Assembly (NCBI RefSeq): GCF_014596525.1
Contig: NZ_MSJP01000105.1
Span: 62,001 to 126,000 of the forward strand
Length of the DNA: 64,000 nucleotides
Direction of reading: 5' to 3'
Source of the DNA: Streptomyces sp. CBMA291
Lineage (GTDB): Bacteria; Actinomycetota; Actinomycetes; Streptomycetales; Streptomycetaceae
How positions within the stretch are numbered: the first letter of the stretch is position 1; every line of letters begins with the position of its first letter. Shown here piece after piece: positions 8,713 to 18,000 of this stretch. Position numbers and translations under genes: made by a program. Under the pieces are notes generated by a model. That model was not told the origin of the DNA. It was given only the letters and a program-made list of their open reading frames with translations, and did not search any database.

Positions 8713-9180
8713 GTGGACAACAGGCAAGCACTCGGATCTTGGCTCTCCGGACCCCGCGCGGCGGCGGAGGAGGCCGGTGTCGACTTCGGCTACCGCGGCC
8801 AGCAGCTGGGGCTGCCCGCCGAGGGGCCCGGTTCGATCGCCCGTCCCGGGCGGCGGCTCGGTGCCCTCGCCGTCGACTGGGCCCTCTGCACGCTGATCGC
8901 ATACGGCCTGATCACCGACGGCTACAACCAGGCCACCGGCAACTGGGCGCTCGTCATCCTGCTCGTCCTGAGCATCCTGACGGTCGGCACCGTGGGCTCC
9001 ACCCCCGGCAAGCGCCTTTTCGGTCTCCGCGTCGTCTCCGTGCACGGCGGGCGCCTCGGCCTCCCGCGCGTCGCGCTCCGCTCGCTGCTCGTCTGCCTGG
9101 CGCTCCCGGCCCTCATCTGGGACCGCGACGGCCGAGGCCTCCACGACCGCTTCTCCGGCGCCGTCCAGGTCCGTATCTGA
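8713..9180 (+). CDS. RDD family membrane protein
   Basis: A 155-residue integral membrane protein of the RDD family, whose molecular function is not settled (transport and envelope roles have been proposed). After about 45 soluble residues there are hydrophobic spans (WALCTLIAYGLI, WALVILLVLSILTVGTVG), then the family signature STPGKRLFGLRVV, another span and a C-terminal WDRDGRGLHDRFSG motif. I chose the GTG beginning MDNRQALGSW because protein-like composition starts there. The ribosome site is weak. It is divergent from glnA. Confidence 0.85.
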   Translation: MDNRQALGSWLSGPRAAAEEAGVDFGYRGQQLGLPAEGPGSIARPGRRLGALAVDWALCTLIAYGLITDGYNQATGNWALVILLVLSILTVGTVGSTPGKRLFGLRVVSVHGGRLGLPRVALRSLLVCLALPALIWDRDGRGLHDRFSGAVQVRI

Positions 9181-9340
9181 CCCCCAGGCCCCCAGGTCAC
9201 AGGCCCGCCCCTGTCGGCGAACCAGGGCCGTAGCGCACCCCCGCCGAGCCTCGGCGGGCCCCGCAGCCGCCGTGTCGCCCGTACCCGCCCGTTCCGCCCG
9301 TACCCGCCCGTACGCGCGGCCCCCGTGCCCGTACCCGCCC

Positions 9341-9382
9341 ACGAGAAAGGCCCCGGACCGATCGGTCCGGGGCCTTTCTCGT
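9341..9382. terminator. Bidirectional terminator, perfect 42-base palindrome
   Basis: Two 21-base arms (ACGAGAAAGGCCCCGGACCG and its complement) form a perfect palindrome. It has A-rich and T-rich tracts on its two sides and sits between the convergent RDD and DUF4191 genes. It should end both transcripts. Confidence 0.85.
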
Positions 9383-9393
9383 CAGGTCGGGCG

Positions 9394-10098
9394 TCAGCGC
9401 ATCTTTCCGCCGCGCGGCATCCGCATGCCCTTGGGCATCGGGCCCTTCGGCAGTGGCATGTTGCTCATCAGGTCGCCCATCGCCCGCAGCCGGTCGTTGG
9501 CCGCGGTGACCTGCGGCCCGGTGAGCACCCGGGGCATCTTGAGCATGGTCGTACGGATTTTCTTCAGCGGCACCTGGCCTTCGCCGTCGCCGACGATGAG
9601 GTCGTGCACCGGCACGTCCACCACGACGCGGTTCATCCGCTTCTTCTCGGCCGCCAGGAGCGTCTTGACCCGGTTCGGGTTGCCCTCGGCCACCAGCACG
9701 ATGCCGGCCCGGCCGACCGCCCGGTGCACCACGTCCTGGCTGCGGTTCATCGCGACCGCGGGGGTCGTCGTCCAGCCGCGTCCGACGTTCTGTAGAACCG
9801 CCGCCGCCGCTCCCGGCTGACCCTCCATCTGCCCGAAGGCCGCGCGCTCGGCACGCCGTCCGAAGACGATGGCCGCCGCGAGGAGCGCCAGGACGAAGCC
9901 CAGGATGCCCAGATAGACCGGGTGACCGATCAGGAAGCCGATCGCGAGGAGGACACCGAGTACGACGATGCCCACGCCAGCGACGACAAGTCCGACCTTA
10001 GGGTCGGCCTTCCGGGTCATCTTGTACGTGAGGGCGATCTGCTTGAGCCGCCCCTGGTTCGCAGCGTCAGCGCTGCCCGTGTTTGCCTTCCTCGCCAT
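9394..10098 (-). CDS. DUF4191 family membrane protein
   Basis: A 234-residue actinobacterial protein of the DUF4191 family, function unknown. A short basic N-terminus (GRLKQIALTYKMTRKADPKVG) leads into two membrane helices (GLVVAGVGIVVLGVLLAIGFL and YLGILGFVLALLAAAIVFG). A cytoplasmic domain of about 160 residues follows and ends in a Met/Pro/Lys-rich tail. It lies ten bases after the small gene upstream and is probably cotranscribed with it. The neighbourhood (glnA, lipA, lipB) is the usual one for this family in Streptomyces. Confidence 0.88.
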   Translation of the reverse strand: MARKANTGSADAANQGRLKQIALTYKMTRKADPKVGLVVAGVGIVVLGVLLAIGFLIGHPVYLGILGFVLALLAAAIVFGRRAERAAFGQMEGQPGAAAAVLQNVGRGWTTTPAVAMNRSQDVVHRAVGRAGIVLVAEGNPNRVKTLLAAEKKRMNRVVVDVPVHDLIVGDGEGQVPLKKIRTTMLKMPRVLTGPQVTAANDRLRAMGDLMSNMPLPKGPMPKGMRMPRGGKMR

Positions 10099-10108
10099 GC
10101 CTTGAAGT

Positions 10109-10324
10109 TTACGTGGCCCGTGACGCGCGGCCCGACGCGACCTCCATCACGCGCTGGGCCTCGACCCGGTCCTTGGCGTGGCGGCGGTCTTCGAGGACCG
10201 AGTTCCAGGCGTTTCGCCGGGCGGTGCGCTGTCCGGAGCCGAGGAGCAGCGCTTCCACGGCCCGCAGGGCGCCGGTGACGGACGGGATCGCCGTGACGCG
10301 CAGACGCGTCGATACGGCCGGCAT
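10109..10324 (-). CDS. Small conserved basic protein upstream of the DUF4191 gene
   Basis: A 71-residue protein beginning MPAVSTRLRVTAIPSV, rich in Arg and Ala, with no membrane helix and no motif I recognise. The start is set by a GGGAGGACC ribosome site. An in-frame longer version lacks one. A one- or two-gene operon with the DUF4191 gene is likely. Its function is unknown; the base-rich helical composition would suit a small nucleic-acid or protein binder, but that is speculation. Confidence 0.65.
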   Translation of the reverse strand: MPAVSTRLRVTAIPSVTGALRAVEALLLGSGQRTARRNAWNSVLEDRRHAKDRVEAQRVMEVASGRASRAT

Positions 10325-10492
10325 GGCGGGGTCCTCCCTCGATTGCCGCGGATGGGACGAGGCGGGGGTGTGAGCAGGGGCCGCGGTGAGTGAAACCAGG
10401 CTCACAGGTCGGTGTTACCAGGGTGTGACCCGGCGGTCAAACACTGATGAAACGTTGGTACGGCCGGTCGGCGCAGCCCCGGGACGACGGAG

Positions 10493-10536
10493 CGGCCCGT
10501 ACGTCCCCGCTGAGCTGCGGGGCCGTACGGGCCGCG
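10493..10536 (-). terminator. lipA terminator hairpin
   Basis: A long inverted repeat, GCGGCCCGTACG with its complement 44 bases along and a second inner stem (CCCCGC/GCGGGG), lies just past the lipA stop. Confidence 0.7.
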
Positions 10537-10579
10537 TCACATCCGGCCACTACCGGCCGGTAATCACTCGTGCTCGGAT

Positions 10580-11536
10580 TCACACGCCCTGCGTGGAAGC
10601 CCGCTTCTCCATGGCCTGCTGGAACAGCCGGCCCGCCCGGTACGAGGAGCGGACGAGCGGTCCCGACATCACGCCGGAGAAGCCGATCTCGTCGGCCTCC
10701 TCCTTCAGCTCCACGAACTCCTGGGGCTTCACCCAGCGCTCCACGGGGTGGTGCCGGACCGAGGGGCGCAGGTACTGCGTGATGGTGATCAGCTCGCAGC
10801 CCGCGTCGTGCAGCTGCTGGAGCGCCTCGCTGATCTCCTCGCGGGTCTCGCCCATGCCGAGGATCAGGTTCGACTTGGTGACCAGACCGTAGTCACGCGC
10901 GCGCGTGATCACGTCGAGCGAGCGCTCGTAGCGGAAACCGGGGCGGATCCGCTTGAAGATCCGCGGCACGGTCTCGACGTTGTGAGCGAAGACCTCGGGG
11001 CGCGAGTCGAAGACCTGCTCCAGAAGCTCCGGCACCGCGTTGAAGTCGGGGGCGAGCAGCTCGACCTTGGTCCGCCCGTCGGCGCGGTCCGCCGTCTGCT
11101 GGTGGATCTGGCGCACGGTCTCCGCGTACAGCCAGGCACCGCCGTCCTCCAGGTCGTCGCGCGCGACGCCGGTGATGGTGGCGTAGTTCAGGTCCATCGT
11201 GACGACCGACTCGCCCACCCGGCGCGGCTCGTCCCGGTCCAGCGCCTCGGGCTTGCCCGTGTCGATCTGGCAGAAGTCGCAGCGCCGGGTGCACTGGTCA
11301 CCGCCGATGAGGAAGGTGGCCTCGCGGTCCTCCCAGCACTCGAAGATGTTGGGACAGCCCGCCTCCTGGCAGACCGTGTGCAGGCCCTCGCTCTTCACGA
11401 GACTCTGCATCTTCGTGTACTCGGGCCCCATCTTCGCCCGGGTCTTGATCCACTCGGGCTTGCGCTCGATGGGGGTCTGGGCGTTCCGGACCTCCAGGCG
11501 CAGCATCTTGCGTCCGTCGGGTGCGACTGCGGACAC
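10580..11536 (-). CDS. lipA: Lipoyl synthase
   Basis: A radical-SAM enzyme of 318 residues that inserts two sulfurs into octanoyl groups on lipoyl domains of E2 and GcvH proteins. It has both iron-sulfur motifs of the family: C-x4-C-x5-C near the N-terminus (CQEAGCPNIFEC) for the auxiliary cluster and C-x3-C-x2-C (CTRRCDFC) for the SAM cluster. The C-terminal RSSYRAG also fits, including the conserved RSSY serine. I start at the GTG preceded by CAGGAG. The longer open frame upstream has no ribosome site. It lies about 100 bases after lipB and is transcribed with it. Its substrate proteins include pyruvate dehydrogenase E2, whose gene in this window strikingly lacks a lipoyl domain. Confidence 0.97.
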   Translation of the reverse strand: MSAVAPDGRKMLRLEVRNAQTPIERKPEWIKTRAKMGPEYTKMQSLVKSEGLHTVCQEAGCPNIFECWEDREATFLIGGDQCTRRCDFCQIDTGKPEALDRDEPRRVGESVVTMDLNYATITGVARDDLEDGGAWLYAETVRQIHQQTADRADGRTKVELLAPDFNAVPELLEQVFDSRPEVFAHNVETVPRIFKRIRPGFRYERSLDVITRARDYGLVTKSNLILGMGETREEISEALQQLHDAGCELITITQYLRPSVRHHPVERWVKPQEFVELKEEADEIGFSGVMSGPLVRSSYRAGRLFQQAMEKRASTQGV

Positions 11537-11638
11537 ATCGGCTCCTGTAGCTTCGATTCTTCGGCGCACACCAGGGTACGCCGTTGCTTCCCATGTCTGA
11601 TGACGTCTGGCCAACCTCTGGCCAGGGCCAGGCATTCC

Positions 11639-12502
11639 TCAGGCCGAGGCCGTCTCCACCGCGCGCCCCGTCTCCACCGGGCGTACGGCGTCCGCCTGCC
11701 CGGCCTCCGGGCGTTCGATCTCGCGCGGCTTCGGCTCGGCGTTCTCCAGGATCTCCCGCAGGTGCCTCTCCAGCACCGGCAGGACCTCCGCGATCGTGAT
11801 GTCACGGCCCAGCTCGTTCGCGAGCGAGGCGACGCCCGCGTCCCTGATGCCGCACGGGATGATCCGGTCGAACCAGGTGTTGTCCGGGTTCACGTTGAGC
11901 GCGAAGCCGTGCATGGTGACGCCCTTGGCGACCCGGATGCCGATCGCGGCCAGCTTGCGGTCCTCGCGGCGCTGCCCGGCGTTGGACGGGGCGTACTCGG
12001 GGCCGTTCAGGCGGGGGTCGAACTCCTCGTCGGCCAGCCGCGGATCGAAGTCGAGCGACAGACCGCCGAGCGACGGGCGCCGCTCCACCGGGTCGCCGAG
12101 GACCCAGACGCCGCTGCGTCCCTCGATCCGGGTCGTCTCCAGACCGAACTCGGCGGCGGTGCGGATCAGCGCATCCTCCAGACGGCGGACATGGGCGACC
12201 ACGTCCACCGGGCGGGGCAGCTTCATGATCGGGTAGCCGACCAGCTGGCCGGGGCCGTGCCAGGTGATCTTGCCGCCCCGGTCCACGTCCACCACGGGCG
12301 TCCCGTCGAGGGGGCGCTCGCTCTCCGTCGTGCGCCGTCCGGCGGTGTAGACCGGCGGGTGCTCCAGGAGCAGACAGATGTCCCCGGTCTCGTCGGCGAA
12401 CCGCGCGGCGTGCACCTCGCGCTGCTTGTCCCAGGCCACCTGGTAGTCGACGGCTTCCGCGCCGAATCCCAGGCGGACGAATCGCAGCTCACTCACGGCC
12501 AT
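11639..12502 (-). CDS. lipB: Octanoyltransferase
   Basis: LipB moves octanoate from acyl carrier protein onto lipoyl domains, the step before LipA. The 287-residue protein carries the catalytic cysteine in IIPCGIRDAGVASL and the lysine in RKLAAIGIR, plus GGKITWHGPGQLVGYP. Compared with common LipB it has an insertion (PSLGGLSLDFDPRLADEEFD and onward) before the catalytic region and a Glu/Pro/Ala-rich tail of about 30 residues, both probably peripheral. An AGGAGG site directly precedes the ATG. It is the first gene of the lipB-lipA unit. Confidence 0.96.
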   Translation of the reverse strand: MAVSELRFVRLGFGAEAVDYQVAWDKQREVHAARFADETGDICLLLEHPPVYTAGRRTTESERPLDGTPVVDVDRGGKITWHGPGQLVGYPIMKLPRPVDVVAHVRRLEDALIRTAAEFGLETTRIEGRSGVWVLGDPVERRPSLGGLSLDFDPRLADEEFDPRLNGPEYAPSNAGQRREDRKLAAIGIRVAKGVTMHGFALNVNPDNTWFDRIIPCGIRDAGVASLANELGRDITIAEVLPVLERHLREILENAEPKPREIERPEAGQADAVRPVETGRAVETASA

Positions 12503-12785
12503 GCCTCCTCATGGGTGCCGTCGGACCGGGGACCGGGGATCATCCCGGGCCGGCGCGGCACCGTGCGTCATTCGCGCCCCCGCAACTGTACGGCGGTGCC
12601 GGGGACACCCCTCCGGCAGGTGGACGGGGACCCCTGCGTCAGCGATGCCGCCAATCCTCACACGATCGGATGAATGTGGGGCGAAGCAGGCAGTACGGAC
12701 CGTATAGACCGCTAAATTCGCGCCGTTCCATGAGGGTCCGACGGGACGGACGCCCGGACCCGGAAGGCAGGAGACCGCACAGCTG

Positions 12786-14372
12786 ATGACGGAACGACCT
12801 CCGCAGCGCATCCCGAACCGCCAGCTCGCCGCGCTCATCGCCGAAGCGGGCTTCTCCCACGCGGGACTCGCGAGACGGGTGGACCAGCTCGGTCTGGAGC
12901 ACGGCCTCGATCTGCGGTACGACAAGACGTCCGTGACCCGCTGGCTGCGCGGCCAGCAGCCGCGCGGCACCACGCCCGCACTCATCGCCGAGGTCTTCAC
13001 CCGCAGGCTCGGCCGCCGCCTCTCCGCCCAGGACCTCGGCCTCGACGCCTGCGCGCCGGTCTACGCGGGCCTGGAATTCGCCGCCACCCCCGAGGAGGCG
13101 GTCGACATCGTCAGCGGGCTCTGGCGCAAGGACTCCGGCAGCCACGCCGAACTCCGCAAGATCGCCTTCACCCCCGCGGGCCTCGTCGTGCCCAGCCGGG
13201 ACTGGCTGATCGGCCGCGCCGACGACCGGGTCGCCCGAGGCGAACCGGCCCCCGCCGCCCGCACCGCGCCCGCCGCCGCCCGCGCAGGACAGGACGGCGG
13301 CCCGACCTCGTACGCCTCCCGGTACACCCCGGACGGGCGTACGCCGGACGGACGGTCCCCGTACGACCCCCGGAGCGGGCAGGAGGGGCGCGCCCCGCAG
13401 GACCCCCGGGTGCCCGCGCAGAGCAGGGTCTCGCTGCCCCGGCAGCGCGGCACCGACCGGGGGCCCGGACAGCGGGTCTCCGGCGGCGACATCGCCGCCC
13501 TCCGCTCGGTCGGCGAACTCTTCCGCACCCTCGACCACGCCTACGGCGGCGGCCACGCCCGCCAGGCACTCGTCCGCTATCTGGAGCACGAGACCGAGCC
13601 CATGCTGCGCGGCACCTACGGGGAGGCCACCGGGCGCCGGCTCTTCGCCGCCGCCGCCGACCTCACCCGGCTCGCCGGGTGGACCTCGTACGACATCGCC
13701 GCCCACGGCCTCGCCCAGCGCTACTTCGTGCAGGCGCTGCGCCTCGCCCAGGCGGCCGGGGACCGGGCCTACGGCTCGTACGTGCTCCTCACCATGAGCT
13801 GCCAGGCCGTCTACCTCGGCCACGGGCGCGAGGCCGTGCAGCTGGCCCGGGTCGCCCAGCAGGGCGTGGGGCCCGCCGCGCCGCCCGTCGTCCAGGCGAT
13901 GCTGCACGCGGTCGAGGCGCGCGGCCACGCGGTCCTCGGCGAGGCCCGCGCGTGCAGCGCCTCCCTCGTACGGGCCGAGCTGGCCCTCGGCGCAGCCCGG
14001 CCCGGCGACGAAGTGCCCTACTGGGCCCGGCCGTTCGACGAGGGCCAGCTCGCCGACGAGACGGCACACTGCCACCGGGACCTCCAGCAGTACCGCACGG
14101 CCGCCCAGCACGCCGAGCGCGCCCTGCAACTCCGCGCCCCCGGCTACGCCCGCAGCCGCCTCTTCTGCCGGGTGGTCCTGGCCACCTCCCGGCTCGCCCT
14201 CGGCGAACTCGACCAGGCCTGCGCCCTGGGTGCGGAGGCCGCCCAGCAGGCCGCCGAGATGCGCTCGGCCCGCGCGGTCGAATACGTCCGCGACTTCGAA
14301 CGCCGTCTGGAGCCCTACCGCGACGCGGCGGCGGCCCGCACCTACCGGGACCGCGTCGCGGCGTTCGGCTGA
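12786..14372 (+). CDS. NsdA-like transcriptional or developmental regulator
   Basis: A 528-residue protein of the Streptomyces family that includes NsdA, a negative regulator of sporulation and antibiotic production. An N-terminal region (1-85) has helix-turn-helix character (FSHAGLARRVDQLG, KTSVTRWLRGQQPRG). A Pro/Arg/Gly-rich linker follows (about 160-230) with repeats such as TPDGRTPDGR. From about 240 to the end there are helical repeats of TPR type. It faces away from lipB across a 280-base gap that holds both promoters. Whether it is NsdA itself or a paralogue cannot be told here; the location beside lipB suggests a paralogue. Confidence 0.75.
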   Translation: MTERPPQRIPNRQLAALIAEAGFSHAGLARRVDQLGLEHGLDLRYDKTSVTRWLRGQQPRGTTPALIAEVFTRRLGRRLSAQDLGLDACAPVYAGLEFAATPEEAVDIVSGLWRKDSGSHAELRKIAFTPAGLVVPSRDWLIGRADDRVARGEPAPAARTAPAAARAGQDGGPTSYASRYTPDGRTPDGRSPYDPRSGQEGRAPQDPRVPAQSRVSLPRQRGTDRGPGQRVSGGDIAALRSVGELFRTLDHAYGGGHARQALVRYLEHETEPMLRGTYGEATGRRLFAAAADLTRLAGWTSYDIAAHGLAQRYFVQALRLAQAAGDRAYGSYVLLTMSCQAVYLGHGREAVQLARVAQQGVGPAAPPVVQAMLHAVEARGHAVLGEARACSASLVRAELALGAARPGDEVPYWARPFDEGQLADETAHCHRDLQQYRTAAQHAERALQLRAPGYARSRLFCRVVLATSRLALGELDQACALGAEAAQQAAEMRSARAVEYVRDFERRLEPYRDAAAARTYRDRVAAFG

Positions 14373-14394
14373 CACCGCCGCCCGGCCAGGACCT

Positions 14395-14432
14395 GCCCGG
14401 TCGCCGCCCCGTGGAGGGGGTGGCGACCGGGC
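14395..14432 (+). terminator. Terminator after the NsdA-like gene
   Basis: Stem GCCCGGTCGCC / GGCGACCGGGC with an inner CCCC/GGGG pairing, just after the stop codon. Confidence 0.65.
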
Positions 14433-14621
14433 GGTTCGGCGTGCGGGTCCTGACCGGGCGGCGGTGAGGGGATGCGGTACGGAGGTTCAGAGCGAGGGTT
14501 CGGTACGGGGGCGCGGTGCGGGAACGGATTCGGTACGGGGACGGGGCGCGGGGACGGGGCGGGTGGGTGCCCCGGCCCGTCCCCTCCCTCTCCCTCTTCC
14601 TCGTCGTCGTCGCCCGGTTCC

Positions 14622-16010
14622 TCAGGCCGCCGTCTCCTCCTCCCCCCACGGCTCGCCCAGCGGGATGCCCAGGTCCGTCAGGAGGGCCTCGGCGGCGTGG
14701 TGGCCGGAGATCAGGGCGCCCCGGGGGGTGCTCGTCGCGCGGTGGTCGCCGCAGGCGTAGAGGCCCGCGAGGAGACGGACCGGGCGGCGGGCGTCGTGCG
14801 GGGGAGCCATCGCGGGGACCGCGTCCGGCGTGTGGTGCAGGGCCAGCAGCTCCCAGTCGTCGGTGGACGTGCCGTACAGCGTCGCCAGGTGCTTGCGGAC
14901 CCGGCGCTCGGTGTCGTCCGGCGGTGTCCCGAGGAGCGCCGAGGTGATCAGGGCCCGGCCCCGGGGCGCCCGGCTCGGGTCCACCGCGCTCATCACCGAG
15001 GTGTGCACGACCGGACCGCCCGGATCGGACTCCAGGAACAGCGACGGGTCGCCGGTCGGCGCCACGGGCGCCGTGTGGTGCAGCACCGTCACGGAGTGGA
15101 AGGCCGGGGTCCGCAGCCCCGGGAGCAGCTCGGCGGCGGTCCTCGCCCCGGTGGCGATCACCACCGCCCTACACCGGAACACGCCGTGCTCGGCCGTCGT
15201 GACCCGGGAGATCGACGCCTCGGTGACCCGGACTCCGGTCCGTACCGTGCCCGCGGGGAGCGCCGCCGCCACCCGTTCGGGCAGCGCCGCCGAACCGCCC
15301 TCGGGCGCGGCCAGCCTGCCCCGGGCGAAGGCCCGCAGCGCGAGGTCCGCGCGCCGGCTCGACATGCCGAGGTCCGGATCGCCGAGGAGCGCGGCGAGCA
15401 GCGGCCGCAGCACCCCCTGCACGGTCCGGGTGGGCAGCCGGGCCGTCAGCGCCTCGCGCGCGGTCCGCTCGGGGCGGGCCAGGAGCCGGGCGGTGGGGGT
15501 CGAGGCGAGCCGGACCAGCGACGCGCCCAGCCGCGCCTGGTCCAGCGAGGCCGCCGGATGCCGGGGGGCGCTCGCGAGGGCGCGCGCCACGCTGAACGCT
15601 CCCCCCACGCCCCGGTGGCCCATGCCCCGGGCCCCCGCCGCCACCCGGCGCGGGTGCGGCGCGCCCCACCGCGCGTACCGCCCGTCGTTGTGGACGAGCA
15701 CTCCGGGGGTGAAGGGGCGCAGCACGAGGCCGTCGAGCCCCGGGACCGCCCGTAGATCCTCGTACGACTGGGTGAGCAGCGGCCCCACCCGGTCGAGCCG
15801 GAAGCCGTCGACGGTCTCGGTCGCCATCCGGCCCCCGATCCGGGGCTCGGCCTCCAGGACGGCGACCGAGAGTCCGGCGCCGGTCAGCCGGTGGGCGGCG
15901 GCGAGACCCGCGAGCCCGCCCCCCACGATGACGACGTCGACATCGGTACGCCGTACGGTCCTCGCGCTGTTCGTCCTGTCCGTCTGCGTGGTGTCTGCGC
16001 TGTTGAGCAC
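14622..16010 (-). CDS. FAD-dependent amine oxidase/phytoene desaturase-like oxidoreductase
   Basis: A 462-residue flavoprotein. The N-terminal VVIVGGGLAGLAAAHRL is a Rossmann dinucleotide site, followed by an acidic residue at the strand end (VLEAEPRIGGRM) and GFRLDRVGP. The C-terminal end LLAGLYACGDHRATSTPRGALISGHHAAEAL contains the usual FAD-closing GD motif. This layout matches the flavin amine oxidase, protoporphyrinogen oxidase and carotenoid desaturase superfamily. The substrate cannot be read. The start is a GTG preceded by GGAGGGG. It is followed on the other side by the TIGR01777 epimerase gene, same strand, 230 bases upstream. Confidence 0.85.
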   Translation of the reverse strand: MLNSADTTQTDRTNSARTVRRTDVDVVIVGGGLAGLAAAHRLTGAGLSVAVLEAEPRIGGRMATETVDGFRLDRVGPLLTQSYEDLRAVPGLDGLVLRPFTPGVLVHNDGRYARWGAPHPRRVAAGARGMGHRGVGGAFSVARALASAPRHPAASLDQARLGASLVRLASTPTARLLARPERTAREALTARLPTRTVQGVLRPLLAALLGDPDLGMSSRRADLALRAFARGRLAAPEGGSAALPERVAAALPAGTVRTGVRVTEASISRVTTAEHGVFRCRAVVIATGARTAAELLPGLRTPAFHSVTVLHHTAPVAPTGDPSLFLESDPGGPVVHTSVMSAVDPSRAPRGRALITSALLGTPPDDTERRVRKHLATLYGTSTDDWELLALHHTPDAVPAMAPPHDARRPVRLLAGLYACGDHRATSTPRGALISGHHAAEALLTDLGIPLGEPWGEEETAA

Positions 16011-16239
16011 GTGCCCCTCCCCAGGTCGGCCCGGCCAGTGGGGTGCCTATGCCCCCGACGGGCCTTCGGAATGCCCGAGTTCGCCGTTCTCGTCGAGCGT
16101 AGGCAGCGCTCCCACGGACGCCATCCGCGCGCGCCGGGGTGCATGCGGCACGGGGGAAGCACAGAGGCGTCCGGGGCGGGAGAGGGGCGGCCCGGCGGGG
16201 CCGGACGGGGGTGGCCGGGGCGGGGCTCGGGCGGCGGGT

Positions 16240-17151
16240 TCAGTGGCGTGCGGCTCTGATCGAGTCGTCGATCGTCGGGAACGCGAACGTGAATCCGGTC
16301 TCCGTCAGGCGCCCCGGCAGCACCCGCTGACTGCCCAGCACGTCCTGTGCGAAGTCGCCGAGGACGAGCCGCAGGGCGGGCGCGGGGACGGTGAGGAGGG
16401 TGGGGCGGCGCAGCACCCGGCCCATCGCCGCCGTCACCTCGCGGTTGGTGACCGGCTCGGGGGCGGTCAGATTGACCGGTCCCGAGAGCCCCGGGGTGTC
16501 GACGAGATGGCGCAGGGCTGCCACCTCGTCGTGGAGGGAGATGAACGACCAGTACTGGCTTCCGTCCCCCATCCGGCCGCCGAGTCCGGCCCGGAAGAGC
16601 GGGAAGAGCCTGCCCCAGGCCCCGCCCTCGCGGGCCACGACCAGACCGGTGCGGGCGTAGGAGACACGGATGCCCGCGTCCTCGGCGGGGGCGGCGGCGG
16701 CCTCCCACTCGACGCAGACGGAGGGCAGGAATCCGGTGCCGGCGGGGGCGCTCTCGTCGACCGCGCGGTCGCCGGTGTCGCCGTACCAGCCGAGCGCGGT
16801 GCCGCACACCAGGGACTCCGGCGGCTGGGCGAGGGAGGCGAGGGCCTGGGCGATGGCGGTGGTGCCGAGGACCCGGCTGTCGCGGATCTCGCGCTTGTAC
16901 GCCTCGTTCCAGCGCCGTTCGCCGACGCCCGCGCCCGCGAGGTGGACGACGGAGTCGACGCCGACGAGCCCGGCGGCGTCGACGTACAGGCGTTTCGGGT
17001 CCCACTCGACCTCGTCGGCGGTACGGGCGGGGCGGCGCACGAGGCGGAGGACGTCGTGACCGTCGGCGCGCAGGGAACGGACCAGGGCCGAGCCGATGAG
17101 CCCGGAGGCCCCGGTGACGGCGACGCGCTTGCGGAGGGTGGAACGCTGCAT
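16240..17151 (-). CDS. TIGR01777 family NAD(P)-binding epimerase-like protein
   Basis: A 303-residue extended SDR. It opens with VAVTGASGLIGSALVRSL, the glycine-rich cofactor site. WNEAYKREIRDSRVLGT and LVCGTALGWYGD are family signatures (the usual catalytic Tyr region is present as GWYG). The end FAQDVLGSQRVLPGRLTETGFTF matches the DUF1731 tail of this family. The function of TIGR01777 proteins is not established; roles in cell division timing or nucleotide-sugar chemistry have been proposed. ATG start with an AGGA site. The upstream gap is filled with repeats. Confidence 0.9.
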   Translation of the reverse strand: MQRSTLRKRVAVTGASGLIGSALVRSLRADGHDVLRLVRRPARTADEVEWDPKRLYVDAAGLVGVDSVVHLAGAGVGERRWNEAYKREIRDSRVLGTTAIAQALASLAQPPESLVCGTALGWYGDTGDRAVDESAPAGTGFLPSVCVEWEAAAAPAEDAGIRVSYARTGLVVAREGGAWGRLFPLFRAGLGGRMGDGSQYWSFISLHDEVAALRHLVDTPGLSGPVNLTAPEPVTNREVTAAMGRVLRRPTLLTVPAPALRLVLGDFAQDVLGSQRVLPGRLTETGFTFAFPTIDDSIRAARH

Positions 17152-17183
17152 GGGCCCATCCTGCCCGCTGCGGCCGGGGGGGC

Positions 17184-17455
17184 CGCGCGGTCCGGTGGGG
17201 GAGAGTCGCGCGATGCGGGGAGAGTCGCGCGGTCCGATGGGGGAGAGCCGGGCGGTCCGGTGGGGGGAGAGCCGGGCGGTCCGGTAGGGGAGGTCGCGCT
17301 GACCGGTGGGGGAGGGCTCGCCCTGGGGTGGGTGGAGGGCTGTGCCGTCCGGCGGGTGGAGGTCGTGTCACGCGGTGGGTGGAGGGACTGTGCCGCCCAG
17401 CGGGTGGAGAACGTGTCATACGGGGGCTGGAGGCCGTGTCGTGTGGTGAGTGGCG
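17184..17455. repeat. Degenerate GC-rich tandem repeats between divergent genes
   Basis: Two families follow each other. First are about five copies of a 23-24 base unit like GGGGAGAGCCGGGCGGTCCG. Then come copies built on GGGTGGAG with CGTGTC. The array fills most of the gap between the epimerase and the acetyltransferase. No gene is visible in it. Confidence 0.7.
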
Positions 17456-17496
17456 GGGCATGGCCCGGGGGCCCGTCGCGTGGCAGAGTGGCCGTC

Positions 17497-18000
17497 ATGA
17501 GCGCGCCGGAGACGTCGATTCGGGTGGCCCGTCGCGAGGACGGGGACGTGCTGGGCGAGTTGGACCGGGTGAGCTGGTCGCCCCTGCACGCGGTGCTGCC
17601 CGCGCCCGTCCCGCCGTACGGCCCCTTCTTCGACGAGCGGCACCGGCCCGAGGACTGTCTGGTCGCGGAGCGCGCGGGCGCGGTCGTCGGGTACGTCCGT
17701 ACGGTGCCGCCGACGGAGCTGGCCGCGACGGCGCACGTACGGCAGGTCCAGGGCCTCGTCGTCGCCGGGTCCGCCCGGGGGCGGGGGGTGGCGCGGGCGC
17801 TGCTGAGGGCCGCGATGGACCGGGCGCGGGCCGACGGCGCCGTCCGGATGACGCTGCGGGTGCTCGGGCACAACGCCCCGGCCCGCGCGCTCTACGCCTC
17901 CGAGGGCTTCGCCGTCGAGGGGGTGCTGCCGGGGGAGATGTTCCTCGACGGCGCCTTCGTGGACGACGTCCTGATGGGGCGGTCGCTCACCGGTTCCTGA
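17497..18000 (+). CDS. GNAT family N-acetyltransferase
   Basis: A 167-residue acetyl-CoA-dependent acyltransferase of the GNAT fold. The central strand and helix QVQGLVVAGSARGRGVARALLRAAMDRA carry the R/Q-x-x-G-x-G/A motif (RGRGVA) that binds the coenzyme. The following strand VRMTLRVLGHNAPARALYASEGF is the typical GNAT end. The acceptor substrate is unknown. Its last 14 bases overlap the end of the convergent TetR gene. Confidence 0.88.
   Translation: MSAPETSIRVARREDGDVLGELDRVSWSPLHAVLPAPVPPYGPFFDERHRPEDCLVAERAGAVVGYVRTVPPTELAATAHVRQVQGLVVAGSARGRGVARALLRAAMDRARADGAVRMTLRVLGHNAPARALYASEGFAVEGVLPGEMFLDGAFVDDVLMGRSLTGS

Noticed and set aside
12503..12785. Possible gene in the lipB/NsdA-like divergent gap
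   Set aside because: Only shadow frames with no start signals; the gap is the right size for two promoters.
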